64,000 bases of DNA. Source: Lacisediminihabitans profunda (GTDB lineage: Bacteria > Actinomycetota > Actinomycetes > Actinomycetales > Microbacteriaceae). The position numbers and the translations under genes were made by a program. The stretch lies in contig NZ_VRMG01000016.1 of the NCBI RefSeq assembly GCF_008040105.1, positions 16,784-80,783 on the forward strand, written 5' to 3'. Shown here in pieces: positions 52,594 through 61,435 of this stretch (position 1 is the first letter of the stretch; every line of letters begins with the position of its first letter). The notes under the pieces were generated by a model. It worked only from the letters and a program-made list of their open reading frames with translations, made no database searches and was not told the origin of the DNA.

Positions 52594-53988
52594 ATGGCAA
52601 CCGAGTGGTCCGGTCTAACGCCGGAGGTGATGATGCATCTTGACCGAGATGCCTCCGAATCTCTTGGTTTCCAGTTGCAGAATGCGTTGCGAACCGCGAT
52701 ACGTTCCGGCCAAGTCCAGTTGAATGAACGCCTGCCATCTTCTCGAAGGATGGCGTCCGATCTGCACGTTTCCCGAGGTCTCGTGCAGAACGCGTACGAA
52801 CAACTGGGGGCCGAGGGATACTTGTCAGCCTCGGTGGGATCGGGGACCCGCGTGGCGTTCGACTCGCCTCTCTTCCGCTCATCCGATCCGGCCACGGCGG
52901 TGAGAGACGATCTGGAATTCGATTTTTCGCCCGGTCGGCCGGACTTGAATAGTTTTCCCATGAGGGACTGGCTGTGGGCCTGCGGGGAGGTGTCGCGCAC
53001 CGCTTCAGCACGGGACGCCGGATATGGCGATGCTCGCGGACATCCTGAGTTGCGTCGGGTCGTCGCTTCCTATTTTCAGCGAGTGCGTGGTGGTTCGACG
53101 GACGCAGACAACGTGACCATCTGTAGCGGGTTCACCCAAGGTGCTGGGCTAGTTCTTGCCGCGCTCCGGGCCCGGGGGGTCACTTCCGTCGCCGTCGAAG
53201 ATCCGGGCCACCCTGACGTTGTTGATACCGTCCGTCGGGCTGGGATGCAGGTCGTCCCCGTGCCGGTCGATAGCCGCGGCTTGGTTGTCGAGATCCTCAA
53301 TGAAACGACGGCATCTGTTGTGATCGTCACTGCTGCGCATCAAACCCCGACGGGCGTTGTTCTCGCGCCGGAACGTCGCCACGCCTTGCTCGGCTGGGCG
53401 AAGGAGAGGGACGGGATCGTCATCGAGGACGATTACGACTCAGAGTTCCGCTACGACCGGCAGCCGATTGGAGCACTCCAGGGCCTGTCGGACCGTCATG
53501 TTGTGACGATCGGTTCGGTGAGCAAGTCTCTCGCGCCAGCACTGCGGCTTGGCTGGGTCATCGCACCGACGGCACTCGTGAGCGAAATCGCAGACGAGAA
53601 GTGGCGCACTGATCGAGGATCGCCGGCCTTCGATCAATTGCTGTTGGCGAAGCTGATGGAGTCGGGCCGGTTTGACCGTCATCTTCGTCGCATGCGGGTT
53701 CTCTATGCCGCGAGGCGGAACGCTCTCGTCGAGGCGCTTCAGTTGGGTGCGCGAATTCAACCGACCGGTCTCGCCGCGGGATTTCACGCTGTGGCGGCGC
53801 TCCCCCCTGGTGCGGACGAGGAGCACATCATCAAGGAGGCCCGGCGCCGCTCGGTCGGGTTGCAGGGTCTGGGCCACTACCGGGTGCAGTCCGCGGGAGC
53901 GGCTCCCGGAATCGTCTTTGGTTTCGGCGACCTCAACGAGGACGCGATCCGCCGCGGGATCTTTGCCATCTCAGACTTGCTGTGCTGA
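52594..53988 (+). CDS. MocR-type GntR/aminotransferase regulator
   Basis: A 464-aa chimeric regulator. An N-terminal GntR winged helix (about 22-88: FQLQNALRTAIRSGQVQLNE, LPSSRRMASDLHVSRGLV) is joined to a fold-I aminotransferase-like domain. The PLP Lys311 is in GSVSKSLAPALRLGW, with IEDDYDSEFRYD and an Asn/Tyr-type PLP environment. Such proteins (PdxR, GabR) sense PLP or amino compounds. ATG 52594 is 5 bp after the DUF899 stop. The regulated target is not obvious; DUF899 could be one if the transcript is shared. Confidence 0.9.
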   Translation: MATEWSGLTPEVMMHLDRDASESLGFQLQNALRTAIRSGQVQLNERLPSSRRMASDLHVSRGLVQNAYEQLGAEGYLSASVGSGTRVAFDSPLFRSSDPATAVRDDLEFDFSPGRPDLNSFPMRDWLWACGEVSRTASARDAGYGDARGHPELRRVVASYFQRVRGGSTDADNVTICSGFTQGAGLVLAALRARGVTSVAVEDPGHPDVVDTVRRAGMQVVPVPVDSRGLVVEILNETTASVVIVTAAHQTPTGVVLAPERRHALLGWAKERDGIVIEDDYDSEFRYDRQPIGALQGLSDRHVVTIGSVSKSLAPALRLGWVIAPTALVSEIADEKWRTDRGSPAFDQLLLAKLMESGRFDRHLRRMRVLYAARRNALVEALQLGARIQPTGLAAGFHAVAALPPGADEEHIIKEARRRSVGLQGLGHYRVQSAGAAPGIVFGFGDLNEDAIRRGIFAISDLLC

Positions 53989-54017
53989 GAATCGAATTCC
54001 CACCGGTCATCCACGCC

Positions 54018-54815
54018 TCAGCGGGTGACGTCGCGGTAAAAGCCGGCGATAAGGTCCGCCAGTTTTCTGGGCGCACGCTCGTTCGCGGAGTGGCCTTGTC
54101 CTGGTAGCAACGCCCGGCGCGTTTGAGGGAGTGTCGACTGCAATGCGTCCAGCTGCCTCGACAGACCTCCCGGGCTTTGGTCACCGCCGACCAGCAGCAC
54201 GGGTACCTCGATTCCGGCGTACGCGGGAAGGCGCACGCCCAGATCCCGCATAGCGGAAACATCCGCGATCTGACGCGGGGCAAGACCTTTCATCCGCGTG
54301 TTCAATGTCACGAAGACCCGAATGAGCCGGGACTGCCAAGCGGGCAAGCCGACCATATCCCGCGTGAAGATCTGGATAGCCTTGCCGGGTCTCTTTTCAG
54401 CGATGGCTTGCTGCGCGGCACCCAAGGCGCTGCCGCCCATCGGCTCTGTCAGATCGATTGTCACCGGGGGCTCGTACAAGACTGCACCGATGAAGGCATC
54501 AGGCAAGGCGGCCAAAGCTTCCAAAGCAACGACGGCCCCGGAAGAGTGTCCGGTGATCAAGACACGCTCCCCAAAGGTCGCGACAAGAGCTCCTATATCG
54601 GAGACCTCATCCCGGATTGATACCGGTTCGGTCAGATCGAGTCGGTACTGGCGGCGGTGAACCGATACGACGGTGAAGTTCTCAGCAAGGAGCGCATTCA
54701 CCTTCCTCCAGGAATGACCGTCATCCATGCCCGGGTGAACGACCAAGATGATCGGTCCCATTCCCGCACGGTGAGCGATCACGGTGGTGCCATCTACGGC
54801 CACTAGTTCAGACAT
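54018..54815 (-). CDS. Alpha/beta hydrolase
   Basis: A 265-aa hydrolase: ILVVHPGMDDGHSWRKV (HG-type oxyanion region), nucleophile Ser in LITGHSSGAVVALEAL, Asp in VLLVGGDQSPGG, and His in LPGQGHSANERAP. The substrate is unknown. ATG 54815 has GGAAAGG about 10 bp upstream; a TTG at 54821 is possible. It is convergent with the MocR gene. Codon use is a little less GC-rich than the 5-24 kb region, consistent with an accessory position. Confidence 0.88.
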   Translation of the reverse strand: MSELVAVDGTTVIAHRAGMGPIILVVHPGMDDGHSWRKVNALLAENFTVVSVHRRQYRLDLTEPVSIRDEVSDIGALVATFGERVLITGHSSGAVVALEALAALPDAFIGAVLYEPPVTIDLTEPMGGSALGAAQQAIAEKRPGKAIQIFTRDMVGLPAWQSRLIRVFVTLNTRMKGLAPRQIADVSAMRDLGVRLPAYAGIEVPVLLVGGDQSPGGLSRQLDALQSTLPQTRRALLPGQGHSANERAPRKLADLIAGFYRDVTR

Positions 54816-55103
54816 TGCCAAAGACCTTTCCCCAACGCCTGTGAAGAATCATCAGAGGCCATGCTATGGGGACGCCAGCCCCGGTCTTCGGTCCAATTTG
54901 GGCATAGAACCTGAGGCCACTCCTTTCGAGTGCTGCCGTTCGCCAACGGGCTGCCGAGAAGGGAACCCGCGGCGGCAGCCTGGCAGTCGGTTCGGAGGCC
55001 GGGACACCGGCGAATCCGCCGGCGAACTTCTGCTGGGTGCCGCCCGTGATGGAGCCTTGCTCTGTCTGGTGGTGTGGCTCCGCAGGAGAGGTACAGTCGG
55101 TTG

Positions 55104-55937
55104 ATGATCGCGCAGCGGAACGTAGTTCTGGACGACGGCCGCATCCTCAGCACCTACGACAGCGCGCCCGGGACGCCGCAGGCTTTCACGGTGATCTGGC
55201 ATCACGGATCACCCCAGACGGGCGCCCTCCTCGATCCGTTGGTGTCGGCGACCGCCTCTCGCGGCATTCGAATCATCTCCTATGGTCGACCAAGCTATGG
55301 AGGTTCCACGCCCCTGCCGGGCAGAAGCGTCGCATCGGCGGCGGGCGATGTGGCGCAGGTTGCCGACGCCCTCGGCGTGGGGCGGTTCGCTTCGATGGGA
55401 GCGTCAGGCGGTGGTCCACACGCCCTAGCCTGTGCCGCTCTCCTGCCGGACCGAGTCGCCTCGGTGTGCTGCTTGGCCGGCATCGCACCGCTGACCGCGG
55501 AGTTCGACTGGTTTGACGGCATGGTCGCGCCCGGGGGGCTGCGGGCGGCAATTGACGGTCGCACCGCACGCGCCCAATTCGCCGAGATCGATGAATTCGA
55601 TCCCAGAAGCTTCATCCAGATCGACTATGACACGCTCGAAGATCCGTGGAGCTCGCTCGGTCGCGACGCAATGCGCGCAGGCGACGGCGGTCCCGATGGA
55701 TTGATTGACGACGATGTAGCGTTCGTTTCTCCGTGGGGCTTTGACCTCTCTCAAGTACGCGTACCGGCACTCTTCGTACAAGGTGGCATGGACCGTATCG
55801 TCCCCGCCGCACACGGACGGTGGCAAACGCACGCCACATCTCACGGCGAACTGTGGTTACGGCCTAGAGACGGTCACATTTCGGTGCTCAACGCGAGTTT
55901 CCTCGCATTGGATTGGCTTCAGGCGAACGCGAACTGA
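55104..55937 (+). CDS. Alpha/beta hydrolase
   Basis: A 277-aa hydrolase: VIWHHGSPQTGALLDPL near the start, RIISYGRPSYGGSTP, nucleophile Ser in ASMGASGGGPHALACA, Asp in VQGGMDRIVPAAH and His in PRDGHISVL. Substrate unknown. I use ATG 55104; an in-frame GTG at 55074 would add ten residues. The 288-bp gap before it holds no gene. It has no regulator next to it. Confidence 0.87.
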   Translation: MIAQRNVVLDDGRILSTYDSAPGTPQAFTVIWHHGSPQTGALLDPLVSATASRGIRIISYGRPSYGGSTPLPGRSVASAAGDVAQVADALGVGRFASMGASGGGPHALACAALLPDRVASVCCLAGIAPLTAEFDWFDGMVAPGGLRAAIDGRTARAQFAEIDEFDPRSFIQIDYDTLEDPWSSLGRDAMRAGDGGPDGLIDDDVAFVSPWGFDLSQVRVPALFVQGGMDRIVPAAHGRWQTHATSHGELWLRPRDGHISVLNASFLALDWLQANAN

Positions 55938-56399
55938 CAGTCTGGAGTGACGTTGAGCTCGTCGCGGTCAGCTCCTGTTGGGCGATGAGGGCCCCATGTG
56001 TTTTTTCGTTCTCGGACCAGTTATCGGGTCCGAGCCGGGGGAGATGGCCTTGCCTTTGCACGGGGGCACCGGCTGTCCATTCAGTAATCTTGCCGAGGAA
56101 GGCGAGACGCTACAGGGCTAGCGCGGGCCCTTTCCCGTTTGTATTGACCACAACTGATATTCCAAACATATCGATTTGTTCGTCTCGAAGCATGGCGGAT
56201 AACCCTCAAGCGGACGAATTTGGTCAGCCGACGCTATGTTGGCCAATTGGGGTTGTCTTCCGGGTATGGCAGGACCTCGTGCCAGCAGCCATCGAGGAGG
56301 GCGTGCCTCATGCCGGCCGCGGCTACCAAGTGCTTGACACTCCGCATGCGTCGGCGATCGCGACCACACAGGCGGCGCTCGGTCGTCGCGCTGGGCTCT
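55938..56399. other. Gene-poor stretch with an inverted repeat
   Basis: No convincing gene. CTCGGACC (56011-56018) and GGTCCGAG (56027-56034) form a perfect 8-bp inverted repeat with TTTTTT just before it, so it is not a standard plus-strand terminator. The open frames on both strands are low in recognisable features; part may be decayed sequence of the oxidase remnant that follows. Confidence 0.55.
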
Positions 56400-56608
56400 C
56401 ACGAGGCGACACTCGACACTGCCTGGGCGCCCGTCGAGCGCCACGCTGTGGGCGCATACCTTAGCTTCGAAACTCGACTCGACTCGCGGCGCCTGAAGCT
56501 TGCTTCCCGCCTGCAACCCTGGAGCGGCTGCTATCCATGAAGCACCGGGTGGACCCCATGAACGTGTTTCGTGACAACGTCGACTTCGGCAAGTTTGACC
56601 AGAACTGA
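56400..56608 (+). pseudogene. Remnant of a berberine-bridge-type FAD-linked oxidase (C-terminus)
   Basis: One frame reads AWAPVERHAVGAYLSFETRL. After a frame change near 56500 another reads FPPATLERLLSMKHRVDPMN and VFRDNVDFGKF to a stop at 56608. The combination (GAYxxF, then PPATxERLxxxKxxxDPxNxFRxN) is the characteristic C-terminal BBE segment of FAD-binding oxidoreductases. The FAD domain and start are not detectable upstream. The left limit is approximate. Confidence 0.65.
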
Positions 56609-56680
56609 CCAACGACACCGATCACGTCAGTGGTTCCCGGACAGTGGGAACGTGACTTTCGCGCACCGTCCCTGGCGCGG

Positions 56681-57472
56681 TCAAAGCACCGCCGTCAGCA
56701 CTCCGCCGTCAGCGCGAACGGCAGCTCCGTTCGTCGCAGACGAAAGGGGGCTCGAGAGATACACGGCGAGATTCGCGATTTCGTCAGGCTCGATGAAGCG
56801 CTCGAGGAGAGACGTCTGGTTCGCTCCAATGATCACCGCCTTCAGATCATCCGTCGAGAGCCGCTGCGCCTTGGCGATGCCGCGGATGGCACTGGCGACG
56901 CCGTCTGAGTAGGTCGGCCCGCCGAGGATCGTGTTGACGGTCACGCCGGTACCGCGGGTGAGCTTGGCGAGCCCATTACTCAAAGCCAGCATCGCCGCCT
57001 TGGTCACGCCGTAGTGCGTCATGTCAGCGGGTATGTTTACACCAGATTCACTCCCCAAGAAGACGATCCGGCCCCATCCTGCGTCGATCATCCCGGGCAA
57101 CAGCTCTCGCGACAGTCGGACTCCGCTCATCACGTTGACGTCGAAATAGCGCGACCAGTCGTCGTCGAGTATTCCGGCGAACGGCTTCATCTCGAAGAGA
57201 CCGACGTTGTTGACAAGGATGTCGACGGCGCCGAGCGAGCCGAGCAGGCGCTGCACCTCAGCGCCGTCCGCGAAGTCCGCCGCAATACCCGTTACGCTCC
57301 CGCCAGGCACTTCGGCTTCGAGATTCTTCATCGATTGCTGGAGCCGGCTGTCGTCACGGCCGTTGATAACCACCGCGACGCCCTCCCGGAGAAGTGCCTT
57401 CGCGATCGAATACCCAATCCCCTGCGTTGAGCCGCTTATGAAGGCGCGTTTGTTTGCCAGCTGCATATCCAT
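56681..57472 (-). CDS. Short-chain dehydrogenase/reductase
   Basis: A 263-aa classical SDR. Cofactor loop ISGSTQGIGYSIAKALL, Arg in VVINGRDDSRL suggesting NADP, NNVGLFEMKPF (NNxG), catalytic Ser in VFLGSESG and Tyr-Lys in HYGVTKAAMLA. Full length with RADGGVLTAVL at the C-terminus. Substrate unknown. Divergent from a MarR repressor with two operator copies between them. Confidence 0.9.
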   Translation of the reverse strand: MDMQLANKRAFISGSTQGIGYSIAKALLREGVAVVINGRDDSRLQQSMKNLEAEVPGGSVTGIAADFADGAEVQRLLGSLGAVDILVNNVGLFEMKPFAGILDDDWSRYFDVNVMSGVRLSRELLPGMIDAGWGRIVFLGSESGVNIPADMTHYGVTKAAMLALSNGLAKLTRGTGVTVNTILGGPTYSDGVASAIRGIAKAQRLSTDDLKAVIIGANQTSLLERFIEPDEIANLAVYLSSPLSSATNGAAVRADGGVLTAVL

Positions 57473-57493
57473 TGTCGTCTTTGCCTCTCGTTA

Positions 57494-57546
57494 TTACTTG
57501 CTCAGTCAAGTAAAAACTTACCTCATTTGATTACTCAGTCAAGCAA
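57494..57546. promoter_or_regulatory. Paired MarR operators between SDR and MarR genes
   Basis: TTACTTGCTCAGTCAAGTAA (57494-57513) has perfect 7-bp arms. TTGATTACTCAGTCAAGCAA (57527-57546) repeats the core (T(G/A)CTCAGTCAAG) 33 bp away, three helical turns. Both are in the 91-bp divergent gap. Confidence 0.82.
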
Positions 57547-57563
57547 CCTTGTAATCTGTGAGG

Positions 57564-58064
57564 ATGAGTGATTCCAGCGCACCGAACCGTCTCACGGGAG
57601 ATGACCTCACGACGTGGGCGGCCCTTGCGACGCTACTGGAGTGGTTGCCGCCCGCCCTCGATGCCCCTCTGGTTCGCGGTTTCAATCTCACGCACTTCGA
57701 GTACGGCATCCTGTTCGCGCTGGCTGACACACCGGACCACGCGCTGGGGATGACCGTTCTGGCTGGTTATGCCAACAGCTCGCTATCGCGGCTGTCTCGA
57801 GCAGTATCGCGGCTTGAGGGTCGGGGTTGGGTACAGCGCACTCGAAACCCCTTCGATGGGCGGTCGGCTCTGACCACCCTGACCGAGTCCGGGCTGGAAG
57901 TGCTCGAAAAGGCCAATCCCGTGCAAGCTCAGACCGTCTCAAAATTGGTCCTCGAGCCTCTCACGACTGCTCAACGGGGTCAGCTGCGCGAGATCAGCCT
58001 GCGGATTCAGCGAGCCATCCGGGATCATTCGGGGTGGCAGCCGTCACGACCCGACACCTACTAG
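57564..58064 (+). CDS. MarR-family regulator
   Basis: A 166-aa winged-helix protein: LTHFEYGILFALADTPDHAL, then TVLAGYANSSLSRLSRAVSR as recognition region, and wing VQRTRNPFDGRSALTTL. I use ATG 57564; GTG 57558 adds two residues. It likely represses itself and the divergent SDR gene by binding the two operators at 57494-57546. Confidence 0.9.
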   Translation: MSDSSAPNRLTGDDLTTWAALATLLEWLPPALDAPLVRGFNLTHFEYGILFALADTPDHALGMTVLAGYANSSLSRLSRAVSRLEGRGWVQRTRNPFDGRSALTTLTESGLEVLEKANPVQAQTVSKLVLEPLTTAQRGQLREISLRIQRAIRDHSGWQPSRPDTY

Positions 58065-58256
58065 AGAGTTCTGTTTTCAACACGTCCTTCAGGTGATGCC
58101 CCGGAGGTGATCTTCACCGATGATTCTGTGTCGAAACTGGTTGGGGCTGATGCGTTGCACATGCGCACCCACGAATTCGAAGGCGTGAGCGGGCTCCGAT
58201 CGGCCCTGAACAATGCAGGGAGCCCAATGACCATCCGATAGCAGAACCTATCCGGC

Positions 58257-59288
58257 CTACCGCGCTGCCCGCCCGCCCGCCGGATAGGTCGCCGTCGAGA
58301 CGGTGCTGATCGCCATGTCGTCGAGATTCGGCAGTTCGTGGGAGAGCCGGTGTCCGGCCTCGCGGGCGACCAGTTCCGCCGCGGAGAGCGTCGTGTCGGC
58401 GACCACGATCGTCGCCGCGCCCTGAAGGCGGTGCCCGACCCACCGGAGTCTCAGGTCAGTCACGGAGAGCACTCCCGGCGTGTGCTTGAGGGCGTGCTCC
58501 GCTCGGTCCACGAGTCCGGGCTCGATGCCGTCCATAAGGCGGCAGCCGATGCTGCGCACGGTGCCCCAGAGAAGCACGATGATCGCCGCCGAAATCAGCA
58601 GGCCGACGATGGGGTCGGCGAGCGGAAATCCCAGAATGACACCGAGCGCGCCGACGACGACGGCGAGAGAGGTGAATCCGTCGATGCGCGCGTGCACGCC
58701 GTCCGCGACCAGCGCCGCCGACCCGATCTGCTGTCCGACACGGATGCGGTAGATCGCGACCGCTTCGTTGCCGGCGAAGCCGATGAGACCGGCCGCGAGT
58801 ACCCACCACAGGTTGTGCAGCGGATGCGGGTGCACGAGCCGGTCGATGGACTGCCAGGCCGCCACCACCGCCGACAGCGCGACGACGCCGACGATGAACA
58901 GTCCGGCGAGGTCTTCGGCGCGCCCGAAGCCGTACGTGTACTTGCGCGTCGCGGCGCGTCGGCCGAGGACGAAGGCGATCCACAGGGGAACCGCGGTGAG
59001 GGCATCCGCGAAGTTATGGATGGTGTCGGCCAGCAGGGCGACCGATCCGCTGAGGAGCACCACGATGAATTGCAGCAGGGTCGTGCCGAGGAGAATGAAG
59101 AGGCTGATCTTCACCGCGCGGACTCCTTCCTTGCTCGCCTCCAGCGCGTCGTCTATCGAGTCGGCGGCATCGTGGCTGTGGGGCACGAACAGCCCGTAGA
59201 AGATCCCTCTGATGCCGGTCGGATGTGCATGGGCGCCTTCGCCGTGGGAGTGGCCGTGCTCGTGATCGTGCTCGTGATGCGCGCTCAT
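58257..59288 (-). CDS. Cation diffusion facilitator (CDF) metal efflux protein
   Basis: A 343-aa transporter exporting divalent metal (Zn, Cd, Co or similar) in exchange for protons. A His/Glu/Asp-rich N-terminus (HHEHDHEHGHSHGEG) can bind metal. Six hydrophobic helices between about 60 and 235 include the site motifs HNFADAL (TM2) and DGVHARIDG (TM5), where His replaces one of the usual Asp residues. A C-terminal cytoplasmic domain (HTPGVLSVTDLRLRWVGHRL) follows. Its ATG overlaps the ArsR-type gene's stop, so the pair is co-translated and metal-regulated. Confidence 0.93.
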   Translation of the reverse strand: MSAHHEHDHEHGHSHGEGAHAHPTGIRGIFYGLFVPHSHDAADSIDDALEASKEGVRAVKISLFILLGTTLLQFIVVLLSGSVALLADTIHNFADALTAVPLWIAFVLGRRAATRKYTYGFGRAEDLAGLFIVGVVALSAVVAAWQSIDRLVHPHPLHNLWWVLAAGLIGFAGNEAVAIYRIRVGQQIGSAALVADGVHARIDGFTSLAVVVGALGVILGFPLADPIVGLLISAAIIVLLWGTVRSIGCRLMDGIEPGLVDRAEHALKHTPGVLSVTDLRLRWVGHRLQGAATIVVADTTLSAAELVAREAGHRLSHELPNLDDMAISTVSTATYPAGGRAAR

Positions 59289-59650
59289 GCGGGGGCTTCG
59301 TTCTGTGGGTGATGGTGACGGGGAATGCCGCCGAGTGAGTGCTCGGCCTGGAAGATCGCGTCCGTGACCAGGCTGCTAGCGTGCTCATTTTCGAGCCGGT
59401 AGAAGACGCGTTGGCCCTCGTGTCTAGTCGAGACGATGTGGGCGAGCCGCAATTTGGCCAGGTGCTGGGAGACAGCCGCGGGCGACTTGTCTACAATCCC
59501 GGCCAGGTGATTGACCGAGAGTTCGCCGTCTCGCAGAGCGATGATGAGCCTGACCCGGGTGGCATCGGCAAGCATTGAGAACACTTCGACCGCGAGTTCG
59601 ACGAATTGGCTGTCCGACTCCCGTCCGCATATCTGCCTATCTGCGTCCAT
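59285..59650 (-). CDS. ArsR/SmtB-family metal-responsive repressor
   Basis: A 121-aa winged-helix repressor: MLADATRVRLIIALRDGELS, recognition helix KSPAAVSQHLAKLRLA, wing THRHEGQ-like STRHEGQRVFYRL. The C-terminus IPRHHHPQNE and the N-terminal Cys/Asp residues could form the metal site, as in the CzrA/KmtR-type sensors. A perfect palindrome covers its start codon. It is the first gene of a unit with the CDF efflux gene. Confidence 0.92.
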   Translation of the reverse strand: MDADRQICGRESDSQFVELAVEVFSMLADATRVRLIIALRDGELSVNHLAGIVDKSPAAVSQHLAKLRLAHIVSTRHEGQRVFYRLENEHASSLVTDAIFQAEHSLGGIPRHHHPQNEAPA

Positions 59651-59658
59651 ACGCAGAT
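59639..59658. promoter_or_regulatory. Palindrome over the ArsR start codon
   Basis: ATCTGCGT (59639-59646) and ACGCAGAT (59651-59658) are perfect 8-bp arms around CCAT, which contains the start codon complement. Probable ArsR/SmtB operator; it could also fold in mRNA. A nested hairpin (59663-59698) lies just upstream. Confidence 0.72.
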
Positions 59659-59662
59659 TATC

Positions 59663-59698
59663 GCACGTGCGCCCGGTGCGGTCTGCCGCACGACGTGC
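59663..59698. promoter_or_regulatory. Nested hairpin upstream of the ArsR gene
   Basis: GTGCGG (59676-59681) pairs with CCGCAC (59686-59691) around TCTG, inside outer arms GCACGT (59663-59668) and ACGTGC (59693-59698). It lies 65 bp upstream of the ArsR start, between that gene and the IS30 end. Confidence 0.5.
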
Positions 59699-59779
59699 CT
59701 CCGTAGCGGGCGGGTCGCGATCGAGCGATTCGAGTGGCGTCAGGCCCCGACAGGGGCGGGGTGGGTGGCTTCGGAACTA

Positions 59780-61230
59780 GCCGTATTCAACCGGTCGAAG
59801 CAACACTGGCTTCCTGTGACGAGCGTAGCTGGTCAGCGAAGGCTTCGGCTGGTGTGCGCCAGCCCAGGATTCCGCGTGGCCGGTTGTTGATCGTGTCGGC
59901 GATGGCTTGGATTTCGGATGTGCTCCAGCGGGACAGGTCGGTGCCCTTGGGGAAGTACTGCCGAAGCAGCCCGTTGAGGTGCTCGTTGCTGCCACGCTGC
60001 CAGGGGCTCTTCGCGTCGGCGAAGTAGACCGGCAACCCGATCTCCTTCGTCAGGAGCGCATGCGCTGACATTTCCTTGCCCCGATCCCAGGTCAGTGAGC
60101 GGCGCAGACCCGACGGCAGCTCCTCGAAGGTGGCGACGAGCGCGTTCTTCATCGTGACTGCTCCGTAGCCCGCTAACGCTGGCCCGTTCTTCGTAGGCTT
60201 GACCAGCCCGTAGCCGGCCTGCCTGGGCAGGTGGACCAGCATCGCGAAACGGGTCGTGCGGTCGATCAGAGTCGCGATCGCCGACCGGTTGAGACCGATG
60301 ATGAGGTCTCCCTCCCAATGGCCCGCGACGTTTCGGTCCTCGGCTTCGGAAGGCCGTTTCTTCAGGGTCGTGGCGTCGGTAACGTGAGCCCACGCCTGCT
60401 GGCGTGTCCTTGCCCTGGGCATACGTTTCGTGTGTCCCCGGCGCAGATGCCAGGACTGCTCCCGGCTCAGACCACCTCGGGCCGGAACGTAGAGGGCTTG
60501 GTAGATCGCTTCGTGCGAGATCCGCATCGATGGATCGTCCGGAAACTCGACGGGTAGCCGTTTTGCGATCTGCTGTGGACTCCACGCCGTCACCCACTCA
60601 CGGTCTTCCCGGTGCGGTTTGTTCTTTCCGTCCCAGCTTGGGCCAGCCGGCCCGAGGCGTTCCCCTCCGCCCGATCTGACGTGTCCGCTGAGCTTGTCGT
60701 TGACGTATTCGCGGAGGCGCTCGTTTGCGATCAGCTTCGCAGTCTTGGGGCGGCGAGCACGTCGTTCGGCGTGCCACTGCGCGGTCGAGGCCTTGTAGTC
60801 CAACCGGTACGTTCTCGTCGACGCGTTCCGGCGCAGCTCCCTGGAGATCGTCGATGGGTTTCGGCCCAGTCGGCGGGCAATCTCTCGCACCCCGCAGCCT
60901 TGCGCCCGCCACAACGCGATCTCCTCGCGGTTACTGGAGGAGAGGTACCGCCCGGACAGTGTCGGGGCCAATCGGGGATTCACCCCGCCAGCGTGCAGGA
61001 ACCAGCGATGCGCAACGGGCTCTGACACGCCCGCCGCGACACCCGCGTCCCGGGTCTTCGCACCTGCCGCGATCGCCGCCCAGAACCGCACCCGATCCTC
61101 GCGCCACGCCACCGACGGCCGACCCGGCGAAGGGATCTGACCCCGATACGCCCGCACCTGACTCTGCCGATCTCGAACCCGCATCCAACACCTCCATAAT
61201 CAGGTGTTGCTTCGACCGGTTGAATACGGC
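59780..61230 (-). mobile_element. Complete IS30-family insertion sequence, 1451 bp
   Basis: Perfect 27-bp terminal inverted repeats lie at 59780-59806 and 61204-61230 (outer ends GCCGTATTC / GAATACGGC). A 3-bp direct repeat CTA flanks both ends (59777-59779 and 61231-61233), the target duplication typical of the family. The transposase gene fills the element and is intact, so it is probably recent and functional. Confidence 0.95.
59787..61184 (-). CDS. IS30-family transposase
   Basis: A 465-aa DDE transposase. The HTH lies about 85-125 (SSNREEIALWRAQGCGVREI, ARRLGRNPSTISRELRRN). The catalytic residues are Asp in GHWEGDLIIGLN, Asp in LTWDRGKEMSAH, and Glu in SPWQRGSNEHLNGLLRQYFP. A specificity domain RPRGILGWRTPAEAF follows. 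Its stop codon is inside the left inverted repeat. Length is slightly above average for IS30, with an N-terminal extension of about 60 residues. Confidence 0.95.
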   Translation of the reverse strand: MRVRDRQSQVRAYRGQIPSPGRPSVAWREDRVRFWAAIAAGAKTRDAGVAAGVSEPVAHRWFLHAGGVNPRLAPTLSGRYLSSSNREEIALWRAQGCGVREIARRLGRNPSTISRELRRNASTRTYRLDYKASTAQWHAERRARRPKTAKLIANERLREYVNDKLSGHVRSGGGERLGPAGPSWDGKNKPHREDREWVTAWSPQQIAKRLPVEFPDDPSMRISHEAIYQALYVPARGGLSREQSWHLRRGHTKRMPRARTRQQAWAHVTDATTLKKRPSEAEDRNVAGHWEGDLIIGLNRSAIATLIDRTTRFAMLVHLPRQAGYGLVKPTKNGPALAGYGAVTMKNALVATFEELPSGLRRSLTWDRGKEMSAHALLTKEIGLPVYFADAKSPWQRGSNEHLNGLLRQYFPKGTDLSRWSTSEIQAIADTINNRPRGILGWRTPAEAFADQLRSSQEASVASTG

Positions 61231-61435
61231 CTAATTTTCTCTCTCTCAATCGGGCGAGGCAAGGAAGATGCAACTCACACCCGACGAGCTCAAGACGGGG
61301 CTCAATGGCTGACCAAAACCCGAGAACCGCTACCGGGAAGATTGAACGCCCTCGCTCGAGGCACTCCGCCGGGCCCCGCCGCGAGTCGACCCCCGTCAAA
61401 ACTGGTCGTCGCTCGCCTGGAGGTGATTCTGCAGG

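Noticed and set aside
55913..56464. 183-residue plus-strand frame after the hydrolase
   Set aside because: Overlaps the hydrolase end and the oxidase remnant in other frames; composition is not gene-like.
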